Of a DNA stretch of 28,926 nucleotides, positions 26,911-28,926 are shown in pieces. The translations under genes and the position numbers were made by a program. This stretch comes from Psychrobacter sp. (lineage in GTDB: Bacteria > Pseudomonadota > Gammaproteobacteria > Pseudomonadales > Moraxellaceae). Where the stretch lies: positions 1 to 28,926 of the forward strand of contig JAAXIL010000191.1 of NCBI GenBank assembly GCA_012270355.1, written 5' to 3'. Every line of letters starts with the position of its first letter. Position 1 is the stretch's first letter. The notes beneath the pieces were generated by a model. The model was not told the DNA's origin. It ran no database searches and worked only from the letters and a program-made list of their open reading frames with translations.

Positions 26911-28689
26911 TTATTTCTCAAGGATACAAGTTACACCTTGACCACCAGCGGCACAAATCGAGATGAGTGCACGTCCTGAACCTTTTTGATCAAGTAGCTT
27001 GGCAGCAGTTGCCAAAATACGTCCACCTGTTGCTGCAAATGGGTGACCAGCAGCAAGCGATGACCCATTGACATTCAGTTTACTCATGTCAATTTTGCCA
27101 AGGGGCTTATCTAAACCTAGACGCTCTTTACAGAAGGTTTCATCATCCCAAGCGGCAAGGGTTGACAACACTTGTGAGGCAAAAGCTTCATGAATTTCAT
27201 AAAAATCAAAATCTTGTAACGTCAAGCCCGCACGCTCTAACATGCGAGGTACCGCATAAGCAGGTGCCATCAGTAAACCTTCTTTAGGACCATCCTTACC
27301 GATGAAGTCTACGGCGGCGGTCTCTTGATGCACAATGTAAGCAAGAGGTTTTAAACCGTGAGCCTCTGCCCATTCATCCGTCCCCATCAAGACGCATGAC
27401 GCCCCATCAGTAAGTGGCGTAGAGTTGGCTGCTGTCATGGTTGGGTTCGCATTGCGTTTGCCAAACACTGGCTTAAGTTTTGCCAACTTTTCAGTGGTAG
27501 AATCTGGACGCAAATTGTTATCTCGAGTCAAGCCTTTGTATGGCGTGATGAGGTCGTCCAAAAATCCTTCGTCATAAGCACGGGCAAGATTTTGGTGACT
27601 TTTGGCTGCCAATTCATCTTGAGCTTCTCGGCTAATGTTCCATTCCAAAGCTGTTATGGCTTGATGCTCACCCATTGATAGCCCTGTGCGAGGCTCACCA
27701 TTTTGTGGTGCATCTATCAAATCTTTAGGATTAATGGATTTTAGAGCAGCAAAACGGTCTTTATTATTGCGAGCCGCACCAAGTTTGATGAGAGCTTTAC
27801 GTAAGCCATCACCCACAGCAATAGGAGCATCTGAAGTTGTATCGACACCGCCGGCTATCCCCGAGTCAATGATGCCAAGAGCAATTTTGTTCGATACTGC
27901 AAACGCTGCTTGTAGCCCTGTGCCACATGCTTGCGAAATATCATAAGCGGGCGTGTGTGGATCAAGAGCAGTGTTTAGAGCGGATTCACGGGTAAGATTT
28001 AGGTCACGGCTGAGTTTTAAAACAGCACCAGCAACCACTTCGCCCATGCGTTCGCCCTGCAAATCGTAACGCTCAACCAAACCATTTAAAGCAGCACTGA
28101 GCATATCAATGTTGCTGGCATTAGCATACGTCCCATTGGAGCGGGCGAAAGGAATGCGGTTACCGCCTAAAATAGCGACTTTTCTTGGCTGACTCATATT
28201 GTCCTCTGTTTTTGTAGATTGTTTTTTAGATGTGGGGTTAATTGCTACTGTCTGATTGTTCGAGTTATTCGAATCTTTTTCAGAAGTTTCTGGGGGTTCA
28301 GATTTGACTAAATTTTTATCGGTCTTATCCGATAAATTCGTCTTGTCAGACGCATCCGCTATGGAGTCTTCAAGTGGCAATTCGCTTTGGGCATTCTCCT
28401 GCTTTAAGTCTTTTGCAATCTTTTGTTTAGCGGCTTGCTCTTTGGAGGTTTCTTGAATCTGTTTGGGCGTATTAGCCTCGTTCGACTCAGTTCCGGCTAG
28501 AACTTCTTGTTTGAGTCCAGCGAAACTATCGGCAGAATCTGCGTCAAAATCTGAGGCTACAGGTTGCTGTTTTGTGGTATTACCTGTGTCATTAGCGGTT
28601 AACTCATCGGAGGTTAATGCTTCATCACCTTGTTTGACGACCGCACTGGTCACAACAGGTGAGGACTTGTTGGCAGGTGCTTTACTCAT
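26911..28689 (-). CDS. fadI: acetyl-CoA acyltransferase (thiolase, FadI-like) with disordered N-terminal extension
   Basis: This thiolase cleaves 3-ketoacyl-CoA in fatty-acid oxidation, or works in reverse. Numbered from the internal ATG at 28197 (428 residues), the catalytic residues are C91 in SQACGTGLQ, H336 in HEAFASQ, H385 in GHPFAATG and C415 in CAAGGQG. In front of MSQPRKVAILGG the same frame stays open for 164 more codons, to an ATG at 28689. This extension is Ser/Lys/Asp/Glu/Asn/Gln-rich with no Cys, Trp or Tyr, so it is probably disordered. Both starts have ribosome sites: AAGG eight bases before 28689, and AGAGG five bases before 28197. Two forms may be made. If only one start is used, the internal one matches normal family length. 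fadI is the closest symbol, but atoB-type activity is possible. Confidence 0.85.
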   Translation of the reverse strand: MSKAPANKSSPVVTSAVVKQGDEALTSDELTANDTGNTTKQQPVASDFDADSADSFAGLKQEVLAGTESNEANTPKQIQETSKEQAAKQKIAKDLKQENAQSELPLEDSIADASDKTNLSDKTDKNLVKSEPPETSEKDSNNSNNQTVAINPTSKKQSTKTEDNMSQPRKVAILGGNRIPFARSNGTYANASNIDMLSAALNGLVERYDLQGERMGEVVAGAVLKLSRDLNLTRESALNTALDPHTPAYDISQACGTGLQAAFAVSNKIALGIIDSGIAGGVDTTSDAPIAVGDGLRKALIKLGAARNNKDRFAALKSINPKDLIDAPQNGEPRTGLSMGEHQAITALEWNISREAQDELAAKSHQNLARAYDEGFLDDLITPYKGLTRDNNLRPDSTTEKLAKLKPVFGKRNANPTMTAANSTPLTDGASCVLMGTDEWAEAHGLKPLAYIVHQETAAVDFIGKDGPKEGLLMAPAYAVPRMLERAGLTLQDFDFYEIHEAFASQVLSTLAAWDDETFCKERLGLDKPLGKIDMSKLNVNGSSLAAGHPFAATGGRILATAAKLLDQKGSGRALISICAAGGQGVTCILEK

Positions 28690-28926
28690 GTTATTTTCCT
28701 TATCGCATGAAACAGTTATATAACAGTTAAAGTTGAGAGTTAGATTAATTTAACATCTAATAGTTTAACAATCTTACTAAAGATAATCTGTTGTGATTGG
28801 TTTATAATAAGTAATAGTTATCAATGCTTGAGTTAATCATAACTTTGAGCATAAGATTTTATCACTCTATTTTATATCTATACAATTTGCATTTATTAAA
28901 TGAGTGATTTTAGGTATCTTCTATTA

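Overview
The window looks like chromosomal DNA of a gammaproteobacterium in the Moraxellaceae (Moraxella or Psychrobacter type, possibly close to M. osloensis). I base this on the moderate GC content, the 4.5S RNA type, an AcnB/AceE/FadI-like set with Moraxellaceae-style sequences, and the exbB-exbD-msbA-lpxK-kdsB-holB-pilZ order. No tRNA, rRNA operon, CRISPR array, transposase or phage gene was seen. The genus call is inference from sequence style, not a database match.

Layout. 146-298: promoter, 4.5S SRP RNA (ffs) and its T-tract, with lipA (lipoyl synthase) converging from the right so that the two 3' ends touch. 1581-2204: a BLUF blue-light sensor with a C-terminal membrane helix. 2653-5259: acnB (aconitase B), closed by a strong terminator. 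5418-7295: an endonuclease/exonuclease/phosphatase-family hydrolase and a TetR-type regulator. 7298-8484: a decayed patch on the minus strand with a broken small gene, an intact secreted DUF11-like protein and a DUF11-like fragment. 8748-13363: aceE-aceF, the pyruvate dehydrogenase E1 and E2 genes, which need the lipoate made by LipA. 13431-14781: a small zinc-ribbon membrane protein and a voltage-gated potassium channel. 14826-16763: a WYL regulator followed by a TerD-family gene on the minus strand. 17009-19942: rsmG, parA, parB. 20050-26778: exbB, exbD, msbA, lpxK, kdsB, holB, pilZ, covering energised envelope transport, lipid A export and synthesis, KDO activation, the clamp loader and type IV pili. 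26911-28689: a thiolase (FadI-like) on the minus strand with a long disordered N-terminal extension.

The most striking feature is that five core genes (aceE, aceF, parB, msbA, kdsB) are each cut once by an in-frame stop. The reading frame continues unshifted afterwards, and all three stop codons are used. The parts on both sides are well conserved. This does not fit stop-codon reassignment and fits poorly with homopolymer sequencing errors, which shift the frame. It points to substitution errors in the source sequence, very recent gene loss with intact copies elsewhere, or something stranger. It should be resolved before any of these genes is treated as functional.
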